Counted from the stretch's first letter, positions 44,826-53,963 are shown. The stretch: 64,000 bases of DNA from Labrenzia sp. 011 (GCF_003075075.1 NZ_QCYM01000018.1:26113-90112); one strand, 5' to 3'. The notes: generated by a model not told the origin, from the sequence alone. A program made the numbers and translations.

Positions 44826-45626
44826 TCACCCGCGCCGCACCGAGATATGCCAGGGGATCATCAGCCGCTCGGCAATTGTCACGATGCCGAACAAGCAGAG
44901 GCCGATAAGGGTCAGGAAGAAGATCCCGGCGAAAGCGAGATCCGGGCGCATGTTGCCGGTCACGATCTGGATGTAGAAACCAAGTCCTTCGTCGGATCCG
45001 ATGAATTCAGCAATGGCCGCCCCAACGGTTGCGTTGATGGCGGCGTATTTGAACCCCACAAAACACTGCGGCAGTGCCGCCGGCAGCCGAATCTTCAGGA
45101 ACGTGCGCCAGGCACCGCCACCTGTGGAGCGGCTGAACAGCGTCAATTCCTCGCTCAGCGAGTTGAATGCGAGGATTGCATTCAAAACGATCGGGAAGAA
45201 GCAGACGAGGAAGACGATGATCACCTTGGGCAGCAAACCGAAGCCGAGCCAGGAGATAAACAGCGGGGCGAACGCAATCTTCGGAACCATCTCGATGCAG
45301 ACCAGAAACGGGTAGAGCGTACGTTTCAAAACGCTCGAGAAGGCGATCGCGAGACCCAGCGGCAGGGCGAAGACAATCGCGATTACAAATCCCAACAGCG
45401 TCTCAAAGCCGGTCACATAGGTGTAGTAAAGAAGTCGCTCCAGATCTGCAGCGCCCTTCTCAACGATCAGGGACGGCGGCGTCAGAATATAGCGCGGTAT
45501 ATCGAACCACTGGATTGAATACTCCCAGAACAGGAAGAACCCGACAAAGAAGACAACGAACATCCAGGAGTTTTTCAGATGTACCTTGAGAGCTGCGAAG
45601 TACGGTTTTTTATCAAATGACGCCAT
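44826..45626 (-). CDS. ABC transporter permease (NitT/TauT type)
   Basis: The 266-aa protein has about six membrane helices and the family EAA-type loop 'STGGGAWRTFLKIRLPAALP'. Start 45626 (MASFDKK) is chosen because it overlaps the ATPase gene by 14 nt; the longer frame lies within that gene. It belongs with the ATPase and binding protein of the same operon. Confidence 0.88.
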   Translation of the reverse strand: MASFDKKPYFAALKVHLKNSWMFVVFFVGFFLFWEYSIQWFDIPRYILTPPSLIVEKGAADLERLLYYTYVTGFETLLGFVIAIVFALPLGLAIAFSSVLKRTLYPFLVCIEMVPKIAFAPLFISWLGFGLLPKVIIVFLVCFFPIVLNAILAFNSLSEELTLFSRSTGGGAWRTFLKIRLPAALPQCFVGFKYAAINATVGAAIAEFIGSDEGLGFYIQIVTGNMRPDLAFAGIFFLTLIGLCLFGIVTIAERLMIPWHISVRRG

Positions 45627-46380
45627 AGCTTCGAAAGATCTCCTGTGCTTCTCGGACATGGGCGCTAAATTCCGGGGAACTCTTGACCTCGAAATCTCGG
45701 GGAAACGGCAGGTCGACATCGATAATGCGTTCGATACATCCGGGCCGAGGGGTGATAACCGCGACTTTGGTTGAAAGCTGAAATGCTTCCTCGATCGAAT
45801 GGGTCACGAAGATGACCGTCGGGCGTTGCTGCATCCACAAGGTCTGCAAATCCGATCTGATCCTCTCCCGGGTCATGGCATCAAGTTTGCCCAGCGGTTC
45901 ATCAAGCAGCATCGTTCCCGGTGTATGAACCATCGCCTGGCAGAAGGCAGCTCTCTGCTGCATTCCACCTGACAATTCATAGGGGTGCCTGTCAGAGAAT
46001 TCTTCCATATGAACCGCCGCAAGCATCTGGTCGACGCGCTCACTGTATTCGGCGGTCGACAACCCGCGCATTTCCAGTTGAAGTTCGATGTTCCCACGCA
46101 CTGTCCGCCACGGAACCAGTGTGTTGTCCTGAAACATGATGCCAACGTCCGTTTGCGGACCGTTGACAGGCTTGCCACCAATCACCACCTGGCCTTCAGT
46201 CGGCTCCAAAAGCCCCGACGTCATCAGCATCAAGGTGGATTTGCCGCAGCCAGAGGGACCGAGAAGCGAAACAAATTCGCCCTGGTGAATCGTCAGGTCC
46301 ACCGGACCGAATGCATGAACTGCGTCAGCCCCCTCGCCAAACACCTTCTTCACGCCATGAAATTCTATCTGATGACTCAT
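45613..46380 (-). CDS. ABC transporter ATP-binding protein (NitT/TauT type)
   Basis: The 255-aa protein has Walker A 'LLGPSGCGKSTLMLMTSG', Q-loop 'IMFQDNTLVPWRTV', signature 'ELSGGMQQRAA' and Walker B 'GTMLLDEPLGKLDAMT'. ATG 46380 is preferred over the longer frame. High similarity in form to SsuB/TauB-type ATPases for small organic anions. Confidence 0.92.
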   Translation of the reverse strand: MSHQIEFHGVKKVFGEGADAVHAFGPVDLTIHQGEFVSLLGPSGCGKSTLMLMTSGLLEPTEGQVVIGGKPVNGPQTDVGIMFQDNTLVPWRTVRGNIELQLEMRGLSTAEYSERVDQMLAAVHMEEFSDRHPYELSGGMQQRAAFCQAMVHTPGTMLLDEPLGKLDAMTRERIRSDLQTLWMQQRPTVIFVTHSIEEAFQLSTKVAVITPRPGCIERIIDVDLPFPRDFEVKSSPEFSAHVREAQEIFRSYGVI

Positions 46381-46438
46381 TGGGATGCCTCTGTTCCGCC
46401 GGAGACCGCAAGGGTTCCGGCGGAAGACCTTTGCAGGA

Positions 46439-47440
46439 TCAATCGACGAACTGATTTGTGTAGAAGGATGCCGGATCAGCATTCGGATCCAGATCATTGT
46501 ACTCTTTCATCAGATTGATCATGCTTTGCCAATCGGACGGGACGTTCAGGCCAAGCTTCTTGTCCGTGTTCGCGGCAGAATAGAGAAGACCCAGAGTGAC
46601 ATCGAGCACCGCTCGCGCCTGGGCCTTGCCTTCGTCTTCGGCCATGGAGCCACCGACGATATCCGCGATTGACGCCACTGCCGCATCCGGATCGGCTTCT
46701 GCCTGCTTGTAGGAACTGATCGTTGCATCGACAAACCGATCGACAAGATCCGGGTTTTCCTCGATCAGTGCCTTGCGGGTGGAGATGCAGTAGCCGACCT
46801 GATCGACACCATAGTTGGAATAAGGCAGCAGAACAGGATCTTCACCGCCATTTGCCTTGATTTCTGCAGGCTTGTCATCCAGACCACCCAGCATGCCGAC
46901 TGCACCACCTGCGCCTTGCAGATACGAAGATACTAGCGCTCCGTCCGGAACATTTGTGATCGTGACGTCATCTGGTGTCAGGCCGGCATCGGCAAGCACG
47001 ATTGGGAAGAACGTATTCACACCCGCATTTGCTGTTGTAAGGATCTTCTTCCCTTTCAGGTCCGCGATCGATTCGACGCCGGAATCCGGCCGAATAATCA
47101 CGGCTTCGGAGCCCATCGCATCAATGACTGCGACCGAAATGATCTCGGCGCCCTGACTGGCCAAATTGATCAATGCCGCGCAAGAGCCATAGGCAAAATC
47201 ACTGTCTCCATTGGCGACAAGCCTGTGGGCCGAACTCGATCCATTACCGGAACGGATATCCAGATCAATGTCTGCCTCCTCATAGACTCCCTTGTCCTTG
47301 CCAAGTGCGAACCCGGCATGCGAACCGTAGTACATCCAGTTCAAACGCAGACGGGCATCATCCTCTGCACTCGCGCCGGATGTCAGGCCGATACAGGCGA
47401 CGACCGCGAGCATCGCTGTTCTCAATGCTGTCTTCTTCAT
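46439..47440 (-). CDS. ABC transporter periplasmic substrate-binding protein
   Basis: The 333-aa protein has a signal peptide (cut near ASA, residue 25) and the NMT1/ThiY-like start 'RLRLNWMYYGSHAGFALGKD', then 'ADIDLDIRSGNGSSS' and 'LKGKKILTTANAGVNT'. This group binds nitrogen- or sulfur-bearing small molecules, pyrimidine precursors and aromatic acids. The ligand is not predictable from sequence. Confidence 0.88.
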   Translation of the reverse strand: MKKTALRTAMLAVVACIGLTSGASAEDDARLRLNWMYYGSHAGFALGKDKGVYEEADIDLDIRSGNGSSSAHRLVANGDSDFAYGSCAALINLASQGAEIISVAVIDAMGSEAVIIRPDSGVESIADLKGKKILTTANAGVNTFFPIVLADAGLTPDDVTITNVPDGALVSSYLQGAGGAVGMLGGLDDKPAEIKANGGEDPVLLPYSNYGVDQVGYCISTRKALIEENPDLVDRFVDATISSYKQAEADPDAAVASIADIVGGSMAEDEGKAQARAVLDVTLGLLYSAANTDKKLGLNVPSDWQSMINLMKEYNDLDPNADPASFYTNQFVD

Positions 47441-47488
47441 TTCAAAGCTCCTTTGGTAAGGTGAAGGTCGGCTGTTCTGCGCAGCCTT

Positions 47489-48547
47489 TTAGTTTTGTCG
47501 GATCAAGCGCGGCACGCCGATTGACTGCATCATGGCGTGAGTGGCGTCTCGGTACGCAGCCCGGATATCGCGCGTCGGAGGACGACAGCGGCTGGAAGGC
47601 AAGCCGATCAGCTCCATGCAGAGCTTGTCGAGATAACCGTCGCCAGAAGTGAATTCGTTTTCAATACTTACCCACAGCTTGTAGAAAGGCATACCTTCCT
47701 CTACGAGCATTCGTGTCAATTCCGAATAATTCTTGGACCGGGCCTCATCAATGAGTTTGATCCCCCATTCAGGCCAGAAATTGCAGTGATGCACCTCGAA
47801 TGCGCGCGCCCCGAGAGACGGCATTGCGCTCATGCCGAAGAACAGATTGTTATCGATGATCGTGAAACGCTTCGAAAAGTGAGAGCAGACGTCTTCGAAC
47901 TCCATCGCATCGGTGCGAGGCGCCGCCCATTTCAATCCCACGATATTCGGAATCTCGGCGAGACGTTCGACCATCGAGAAGCTGAGATTCTGGCTGGTCC
48001 AGAACGTATTGTAGATAATTATGCCGAGTTCAGGTTCGGCGGCCGCTGCGGCGCGCACATATTCTTCAAAATCGCCCTGCGTGTGGCTGAAATAATAGGG
48101 GCAAGAGACCTGGATAAAGTTTGCGCCGATACGTTTTGCAGCGTGAGCCAACTCGACAAGTTCCAGAGTGCTCGTTGACTGCGCGCCCATTGCTATTGGG
48201 ACCACACCGGCAGCTTCATCAACCACGACTTCGGCAACACGAACCCTTTCATCGAAGCTCATGGTCGAGAAATCGCCGGCAGCACCTCCTGCCAGCAAGG
48301 TTGCGTAATCGCGATCCAGACCCGCATCAATCAGAAACCGAACGTAGGTGCGGAGTGCCTCCTCATTCACTTCCATTTTGGGAGTGTCCTGAAAGGGAGT
48401 GGGGATCGTCACATAGCATCCCTCCAGCATTTTCCTCAGTTGTTCCACGCCAATTTCGCTCCGTTTTGGCGCAAGTGATCCCGTTCCGCGACAGCCTATC
48501 TGCCGCGACCTCATTAGATCTGCGCTCTCAATTTTTGTTGTTTCCAC
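47489..48547 (-). CDS. DapA/N-acetylneuraminate lyase-family enzyme
   Basis: The 352-aa protein has 'YVTIPTPFQDTPKM', the Tyr in 'GIIIYNTFWT' and the Schiff-base Lys in 'NIVGLKWAAP'. That is the (beta/alpha)8 class I aldolase or dehydratase family acting on 2-keto acids. The GTG start at 48547 has AGGAGAAGG 8 nt upstream; an N-terminal extension of about 35 residues precedes the barrel. First gene of the operon. Confidence 0.83.
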   Translation of the reverse strand: METTKIESADLMRSRQIGCRGTGSLAPKRSEIGVEQLRKMLEGCYVTIPTPFQDTPKMEVNEEALRTYVRFLIDAGLDRDYATLLAGGAAGDFSTMSFDERVRVAEVVVDEAAGVVPIAMGAQSTSTLELVELAHAAKRIGANFIQVSCPYYFSHTQGDFEEYVRAAAAAEPELGIIIYNTFWTSQNLSFSMVERLAEIPNIVGLKWAAPRTDAMEFEDVCSHFSKRFTIIDNNLFFGMSAMPSLGARAFEVHHCNFWPEWGIKLIDEARSKNYSELTRMLVEEGMPFYKLWVSIENEFTSGDGYLDKLCMELIGLPSSRCRPPTRDIRAAYRDATHAMMQSIGVPRLIRQN

Positions 48548-48678
48548 CGCCTTCTCCTGAGTGCCTCAGGTGCGGTGTGACTTCATAGTCAGTCCGAATT
48601 TTGGGAAGTCGTTGACCAAAATGGCATTTAATTTTATTTTTCTTGCCAGATTTTTGTCAAATTCGAGATATTCTTCCG

Positions 48679-49698
48679 ATGTCACATAACAAGCCTTGCC
48701 AATTCGCCATCATTCTGCAGCCGGAGTTTTCCCTGACGACACTCACGTTGGCGATTGAAGCCTTGCGCATCGCCAACCAAAATTCCGCGCAAAATCTTTT
48801 TGAGTGGGAACTGCTGTCTGAGGACGGAGAGGAAGTGCGTGCAAGCAACGGTATGTGGTTCGCGGCCAAATGCGATTTCGCGACGGCAGCACAGCCAGAT
48901 GTCTGCCTGCTCCTGCAGGGAAATCTTCCGACACAGAATCTTTCCAAAAAACTTTTGGGTTATCTTCGGCGCTCTTCCAGGTTTGGCGCGATTGTCGGAG
49001 GGGCAGATAGTGCCTCATACGCCCTGGCGGAAGCAGGACTAATTGCAACCGAGAAAGCTCCGGAAACCATCCTGCATTGGGAAGCAGTCCCCTCCTTTCG
49101 AGAACTTTATCCCGATGCGAAGCCCCAAAACCAGATTTTCAGCCTGTCGGAAAACCGGGCCCAATGTGCCGGTGGCGTTGCAACCCTTGACCTGATGCTT
49201 GAGCTGATATCGCGATTTGTTGATGAAGCCATGGCCAACGAAGTTGCAAATGCCCTGATTCACATGCGGCGGCCTGGCACGACCCCGCAACGCGGTGACC
49301 AGAGTTTTGACGGTGAAGACGTGGGCCGGTCCGCCCGCATCGTAAATGCGATGAAGGAGAACATGGACTTTCCACTGACGCTTGAACAATTATCCAGAGA
49401 ACTCGGCATTCCAGCTCGCACGATCTCCAGAATTTGCAAGGAGGCATATAATATGTCGCCGATGAGGCTTTACCTGCGCATACGGCTGCAGGCAGCCCGC
49501 AATTTTCTCTTTTATGAGGAAATGTCTATCGGCGAAGTCGCGGCTGCAACTGGCTTTGCAAATCCATCGACTTTCTCGCGTTGCTTTTCAAGTCAGTTCG
49601 GAAACCCGCCGTCAACGTTCCGGGCGAGCCTGAGAGAAAAGCAGAAGCTCAAGGAAAACCCGGAAATCCATCGTTTAATCCAGAAGAACGACATTTGA
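48679..49698 (+). CDS. GlxA-type AraC-family transcriptional regulator
   Basis: The 339-aa protein has an N-terminal DJ-1/PfpI-like domain (about 5-185, without an obvious catalytic Cys) and a C-terminal AraC double helix-turn-helix ('LTLEQLSRELGIPARTISRI', 'SIGEVAAATGFANPSTFSRC'). It is divergent from the catabolic operon and probably activates it when the substrate is present. Start 48679 is preferred; an in-frame start at 48643 exists. Confidence 0.88.
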   Translation: MSHNKPCQFAIILQPEFSLTTLTLAIEALRIANQNSAQNLFEWELLSEDGEEVRASNGMWFAAKCDFATAAQPDVCLLLQGNLPTQNLSKKLLGYLRRSSRFGAIVGGADSASYALAEAGLIATEKAPETILHWEAVPSFRELYPDAKPQNQIFSLSENRAQCAGGVATLDLMLELISRFVDEAMANEVANALIHMRRPGTTPQRGDQSFDGEDVGRSARIVNAMKENMDFPLTLEQLSRELGIPARTISRICKEAYNMSPMRLYLRIRLQAARNFLFYEEMSIGEVAAATGFANPSTFSRCFSSQFGNPPSTFRASLREKQKLKENPEIHRLIQKNDI

Positions 49699-49835
49699 GA
49701 AACCCTAATGTTTGTAGACGCTTCCAATCCATCACCAAATTGAATCATTCCGGGGACTTAAATCCAAGTTTATCATTGGACGGAGCAGCCTGCTCAATCA
49801 TGAAATGAGGGCATGTAACCTCGTGCCACGCAACC

Positions 49836-50055
49836 TCTTCTCAAGTGTCTGGATTCCACTCGGAACATGGAACGGTTCTATGGGCTGTTGATCGAGCCAA
49901 CCTTATTCGGTGGATTTGCCGTGCTCCGAACGTGGGAACGGATCGGGACTTGGGGCAGGACTCGCCTCGACTAATTTTCCGACGTGGCTGCCGCCAAAAG
50001 CCATCAACAGAAACTGGCGATCCAGAAGCCCAAGCTAGGGCATGTACTGGATTGA
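49836..50055 (+). pseudogene. WGR-domain protein, inactivated by a stop codon
   Basis: The frame from ATG 49867 aligns without gaps, codon for codon, with the intact WGR gene at 63645-63914. It reads MERFYGLLIEPTLFGGFAVL, then 'RTWERIGTWGRTRLD', a TAA at codon 36, then 'FSDVAAAKSHQQKL' to a TGA at the same place as in the intact gene. The W-G-R signature itself reads W-E-R here. Residues just before the ATG ('DSTRN' against 'IDPHRN') also match, so the true start lay upstream. Confidence 0.75.
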
Positions 50056-50613
50056 GACTATTCACGACCCGTCCTTCACCTGTTTACCTCCAACTTGGGG
50101 AGATCGCTTTTTCTCTGCCTCATATCGGATTATGTGGCCATCCTGCTTTGCCAGAATTCCCAGAACCCCCAAGCGCCATAGTGGTAGCAGCCGGTAAGCT
50201 TCCGAAGGAGCGCCGGATCACACTGACTGGCCATCGGAATCGTCACAACGGAGCGGGTCAGGAACACCCGGCGAGCTCCGGCAGCCCAGACGTCTTGCAG
50301 CTCATGTCACCAGATCGCGGGGCAGTGTGGTGACTGCTCCTGGGCAGTCCCGGTGAATGCAGCGCGCGAAACCCTTTCAAAACCGGCTCGCCCATTTGAG
50401 AATGACGCCCCGGCGGACCAAACACCATGCCCCGCCCGGATGGCTTCAACATCTGCCGCACTCGACGCAAAGCAATGACACGCCCAAACCGCCTAGAAAA
50501 TGTTCCACATGGGAAAGCGAGACCACTAGAGGCGCGGAGAGACTGAGCCCTAAAACATCACAACGACTTACCTAAGCACAGCGAGGTCGACAAGTTGGCA
50601 GCGTTCCATCACT

Positions 50614-50696
50614 TATAGCAACTGCTATAACTCCGATTACCCGCACAGGTCATTTTGTGGGCTGTCCGTATTCCAAATTTTATAGCAATTGCTATG
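50614..50696. promoter_or_regulatory. Pair of TATAGCA palindromes, likely operators
   Basis: TATAGCAACTGCTATA (50614-50629) and TATAGCAATTGCTATG (50681-50696; inner 14 bp ATAGCAATTGCTAT perfect) lie 67 bp apart. Such a pair usually binds a dimeric regulator, but no adjacent gene explains them. Confidence 0.5.
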
Positions 50697-51552
50697 CGCG
50701 CCTTTTTCCTACCCAAGGGACTTACTCTAAAGTCAACCGGTTCGATAGATACTGCATTTTTCTAAGCTCTGCGCTCTTTCATTCGCTCCCGAAACGCCAA
50801 AACGTGTCCGCGTGCGACATTTCAAGCGTTTCTGCATTCTCATGATCAAACGAAACCGGAAACAGGGCAACAAACCAGGAAGGCTCGTCGTAACTCGCAC
50901 CGTTGAGAAGAGGGAACGCCGCTTTGATATGTTAGTGGGCCTGAAAGAACAGCCGATTTATGAGTGTGCGTGGAACCAAAGTCCTGCCTTTGGCTGCTTA
51001 TGCATATTCCAAAACAGGTCGGAATAATTGGATCCAGGCGATTAAGTCTGGCACGCATGTTTGTGGCAGCGCTCTACAGCACAAATTTCGTTCGAGCTGT
51101 GATCACTCAAAATAAATGCAGAAACCAGTGTGCCCGTGTTTGGCGCCAGAACAGCGCAGGCCCTGCAAGATCCAGATATTCAACCATCCATCGAGCGCCG
51201 GCAAAGAGCGAAATAAGGCATTCGCCGAATTCGTCGATGACAAGCGGCTTACTGATTTTCGGCGCCTTGGGAATCGGCCTGTTGTCGCGTAGATGTATGG
51301 TAGTGAACATTGCCTTTTGGCGGCGAGAGTAGATAGGCGTTTTCATGACGGGTCGCCCTGAGTTGTATTTCTGAGGCGGACTAATGGGCAAGCCCCCTCA
51401 CCTGTTATCCGGCATATGCGGCCAGGTACTGCTCCATGAAACCTACCAGCGTCGGATGCTCCTTGGCGTTCGACAGAAACACATCAACCCACGGGCTCGA
51501 AAAGTAAGGTCCGTCGGGACTGAATAGAGGCAGATCTTGAACCGGAAGCCCC

Positions 51553-51596
51553 CGCAACGCACTGGCGGCAGAGATTCCTGCCGCCAGTGCGTTGCG
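51553..51596 (-). terminator. Strong hairpin after the DUF932 gene
   Basis: A perfect 19-bp stem, CGCAACGCACTGGCGGCAG (51553-51571) with its complement (51578-51596), around a 6-nt loop, directly follows the stop at 51599. No T-run, so perhaps a transcript-end stabiliser rather than a classic terminator. Confidence 0.6.
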
Positions 51597-51598
51597 CG

Positions 51599-52465
51599 TT
51601 AGGCTGCGGCTTTCAAGCCTTTCAGTTCCGCCATCTTTTCAGAAAGCGTCCAAAGGGCCTTGTTCAGTTTCACGTCCTGATCGATCCCCTTGATCGCTCG
51701 TGAGCACGTGCGCCGGATGCGTCCGTTCTCGTCCCTGAATGCGGCTCTCAGACCTCCCCGCATGGCGTTTTCCTGAACGACGTTGAAAGTGGTCCAAAGG
51801 TCATTTTCCCGGTCGCCCGTGCGGCGGGCGTTCAAAAGCTGGCTCGGCTGAATGCGGGTTGTGGTTTCCCCTTCGCTGTCTCCGAAGCGGGCAATGTGCG
51901 CAGCCTCCGCAAACGCCTGCTTTTCGTCGCGGTCGAGGATAAGCCCGCTCCAATCGGCTGGCGCTGCAAGGGCTTTTTCCGCTTCCTTCATCACGCGGAA
52001 CGTGCCGTCAATCACCTTGTGTCGCACGTCTCCACTGTGGCGAACCTTCACGCTTTCGAGGGTGGGGGTCTGGGCGACAAGGGAATTCAGGCATCGGATG
52101 CGGAACAATCCGGCCATGATGTCGAAAGCGGCCGTGCCGTCATTTGCGTTCTTGAGCAGGATTTCGCAAACGGTATCACCAACACAAAACTTGGCATCGT
52201 GGTCGAGACGGCGAAGCCGGATCAAGTGCTTGGTGAAGTCCTTCTTGCTGGCATCTCGGGTCCGGCCTTGCTTCACACCAACCGGCATGAACCCTTCGTC
52301 CATCAGGGCACGCAGTACCTCGATGGTCGGGATCGGCTGGAACCGTTCGGAACGGCTCTCATGGGCTGAGGCTGCAAAGATAGACGGAGCACTCCGGCGC
52401 ATTTCGTCTTCGCTGAGGGCACGGGCGGAATCAAAGCGTGCGGTGCGGGCATATACTGAGTTCAT
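51599..52465 (-). CDS. DUF932-family plasmid protein
   Basis: The 288-aa protein has the DUF932 layout: 'FQPIPTIEVLRALMDEGFMP', 'HLIRLRRLDHDAKFCVGDTV', 'GLFRIRCLNSLVA' and a C-terminal 'NLWTTFNVVQENAMRGG'-type stretch. Family members are common on plasmids and phages; role unknown. Its leader carries a GC-rich structured repeat, and the SD-containing 40 bp before its ATG closely match those before the ParB-like gene. Confidence 0.82.
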   Translation of the reverse strand: MNSVYARTARFDSARALSEDEMRRSAPSIFAASAHESRSERFQPIPTIEVLRALMDEGFMPVGVKQGRTRDASKKDFTKHLIRLRRLDHDAKFCVGDTVCEILLKNANDGTAAFDIMAGLFRIRCLNSLVAQTPTLESVKVRHSGDVRHKVIDGTFRVMKEAEKALAAPADWSGLILDRDEKQAFAEAAHIARFGDSEGETTTRIQPSQLLNARRTGDRENDLWTTFNVVQENAMRGGLRAAFRDENGRIRRTCSRAIKGIDQDVKLNKALWTLSEKMAELKGLKAAA

Positions 52466-52511
52466 TGGTTTGCTCCTGTTTCCTGAACTTGGCCGGGTTG
52501 GCTCGTTTCAT

Positions 52512-52670
52512 TTTCCGCGTCGTCGGAAACGGGGGCGGTGGGTCAAGGACCGGATGCGGGGAGGGGGATCACCCGCGCGCACAAGGCGAGAGCCGCGGAG
52601 CGTGGGGACACCCCGCAGAAGGCCGCGCAGCGGTCTATCCTTGATCTGCCGGGGGGCGGAGCCCCTTCTT
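52512..52670. repeat. Structured GC-rich repeat, copy upstream of DUF932
   Basis: Helices by eye: TTTCCG/CGGAAA (52512-52529); GGTGGGTCAAGGA (52537-52549) with TCCTTGATCTGCC (52638-52650); TGCGGGG (52555-52561) with CCCCGCA (52611-52617); small hairpins GGC-gaga-GCC and CCGC-gca-GCGG; closing GGGGC-GGA-GCCCC then TTCTTT. Compare 53964-54118 and 57160-57314. Confidence 0.8.
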
Positions 52671-52710
52671 TCAAGAGAAAAGCCCGGCTCAAAGCCGGAC
52701 GAATTTTCAT

Positions 52711-52860
52711 GGGGTAGGCGCGCGGGTCAGGTTCGCAGAAGGAGCGCGATCGGGCCGGTGTGCCGGCGCGATCCTGTTGCTTTGGAGAACCTGGACCGCG
52801 CGCCGTAGGGGCAACGCCCCTGCTGAGGATCAGCCCGGTCCGTCAGGGCTGGTCCGGTCC
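52711..52860. repeat. Second intergenic repeat, copy A
   Basis: Matches 54156-54293 in sequence order: 'gggtcaggtt', 'gccggtgtgccggcgcgatc', 'ccgtaggggcaa', 'ggatcagcccgg'. The final hairpin also recurs alone at 54983-55015. It lies just beyond the structured repeat in both places. Confidence 0.65.
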
Positions 52861-52943
52861 AGCAACCGACCGGTCAGCCCTTGTCGTCGCGCTCAAAGAG
52901 CTCCAATTGAGACATGGCTGAACCCTGCTCTTAGATAGCTTTG

Positions 52944-53073
52944 TTGATTTTTGGGCAGAAAGTGCTACATTTGGGACCGGAGAGAGACGACAGGTTTCCC
53001 CGCCGCCTCCTTTCCTAGATCACGAATTGAACTCGGAGTTTCACTGTCCAGGTGGTCCGAGTTCTTTTCATTT
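52944..53073 (+). ncRNA. Candidate small RNA resembling repC-type ctRNA (orphan)
   Basis: TTGATT (52944-52949), 16 nt, TACATT (52966-52971) give a plus-strand promoter. GAACTCGGA (53029-53037) and TCCGAGTTC (53056-53064) form a stem followed by TTTTCATTTC, a terminator. The RNA would be about 90 nt. The T-tract TTTTCATTT recurs after the repABC ctRNA hairpin. No repC gene is next to it. Confidence 0.42.
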
Positions 53074-53256
53074 CTAGGGTAACGCTAATGGGTATGAACC
53101 ACATCGCATTACCTCCGGTTTGAGGGCAAGGCCGTTGCCTCGGCCGGGCTGGCCGATCCTGCCCGGTCGCGCCCCTGGACTGGCGCTGCTGCTTCCGCCC
53201 TCAAAACTGATTGGCTCACCGACAGCACATCTGGCGGTCAATAGGTTAACGAGACG
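53074..53256. other. Non-coding remainder of the 52466-53256 gap
   Basis: GC-rich, without a supported frame. 'gagggcaaggccgttgcctcggccgggctggccg' offers small hairpins only, so nothing can be assigned. Confidence 0.4.
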
Positions 53257-53610
53257 TTAACCCATACTGTCGCCGTAAAGAGACGCATGCGCGTCTTGAA
53301 CCGCTTCGTATGCCTCTGCCTTGACGACTTGCTCGCAAGTGCGGAGTTCGGGCAATCCGAAGGTTTCAGAGGCCATCTTCCGAAATTCCAGATAGTCGTC
53401 AGAGTCAAGGATTTGGCACTGGATCGCTACAGAGCGAACCATACTGGACACATCATCGACCCACCTTTCATAGATCGCACTAATTTGAATACTGTCAAAG
53501 CGCTCGTCAGCGAGCCGCAAGGCGTTGTTGAGTTTTGCTTTCCGGCGCACTGACGGCCAATAGTCGGCGGCGTTTGCATCGACGCTCGGGATTGTTTTCG
53601 GTTTCGGCAT
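53257..53610 (-). CDS. Hypothetical plasmid protein, 117 aa
   Basis: The frame starts MPKPKTIPSVDANAADYWPS and continues with mostly helical, charged sequence (RRKAKLNNALRLADERFDSI). No family recognised. It belongs to the same minus-strand array as its neighbours: 24 nt separate it from the next gene upstream, so they are probably co-transcribed. Confidence 0.55.
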   Translation of the reverse strand: MPKPKTIPSVDANAADYWPSVRRKAKLNNALRLADERFDSIQISAIYERWVDDVSSMVRSVAIQCQILDSDDYLEFRKMASETFGLPELRTCEQVVKAEAYEAVQDAHASLYGDSMG

Positions 53611-53634
53611 ATCAAAATCTCCTGTCGATGGGGA

Positions 53635-53928
53635 TTAGCGGAAGGCGAAGCCGGGTTGATCGGCTTGTCCGAAAACTGAGATTTCGAGCTGAACAGCCTC
53701 TTCCAGTTCCAGCCGGTACTTACGAGCGCTCCGCAGTAGCCCACGGCGCGACGAATATCGCTCAAGCATCCGGCAAGAGCCGAACAGGGAGAACAGGACG
53801 GCCCGGCCAGTAACCGGATTCACACCCGTTTTTCCGACATAGTACTTCCGCCCGTTGGCGTTGACGGCCTCCGGTTCCTCGCTTGCCCTGATTTGCCGAT
53901 AGAGTTTCTTCCAGTCGGTGCGGTTCAT
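53635..53928 (-). CDS. Hypothetical plasmid protein, 97 aa
   Basis: The frame starts MNRTDWKKLYRQIRASEEPE and holds 'KYYVGKTGVNPVTGRAVLFS'. Basic overall. No family recognised. Directly upstream (53964-54118) is a copy of the structured repeat, and GAGGAGCGC gives a ribosome site. Confidence 0.6.
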   Translation of the reverse strand: MNRTDWKKLYRQIRASEEPEAVNANGRKYYVGKTGVNPVTGRAVLFSLFGSCRMLERYSSRRGLLRSARKYRLELEEAVQLEISVFGQADQPGFAFR

Positions 53929-53963
53929 TTTGCGCTCCTCGTTCGCGGCGTATCGCCTTTCAC

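Larger units (their letters stand above)
49699..51410. other. Gene-poor region (about 1.7 kb) with gene debris
   Basis: Apart from a dead WGR gene (49836-50055) and two palindromes (50614-50629, 50681-50696) I see no gene. Frames at 49845-50333, 50964-51332 and 51107-51391 lack family features. At 51413-51560 a minus-strand fragment reads like the end of an unknown protein (ending FMEQYLAAYAG). Confidence 0.5.

Noticed and set aside
49845..50333. 162-codon plus-strand frame
   Set aside because: Overlaps the decayed WGR gene in another frame; without motifs.
51107..51391. 94-codon minus-strand frame in the gene-poor region
   Set aside because: No recognisable motif or ribosome site; could be a relic, but not supported.
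51413..51640. Open frame across the DUF932 hairpin, ending FMEQYLAAYAG
   Set aside because: Looks like the end of some protein, yet no start codon or family could be found; kept only as debris.
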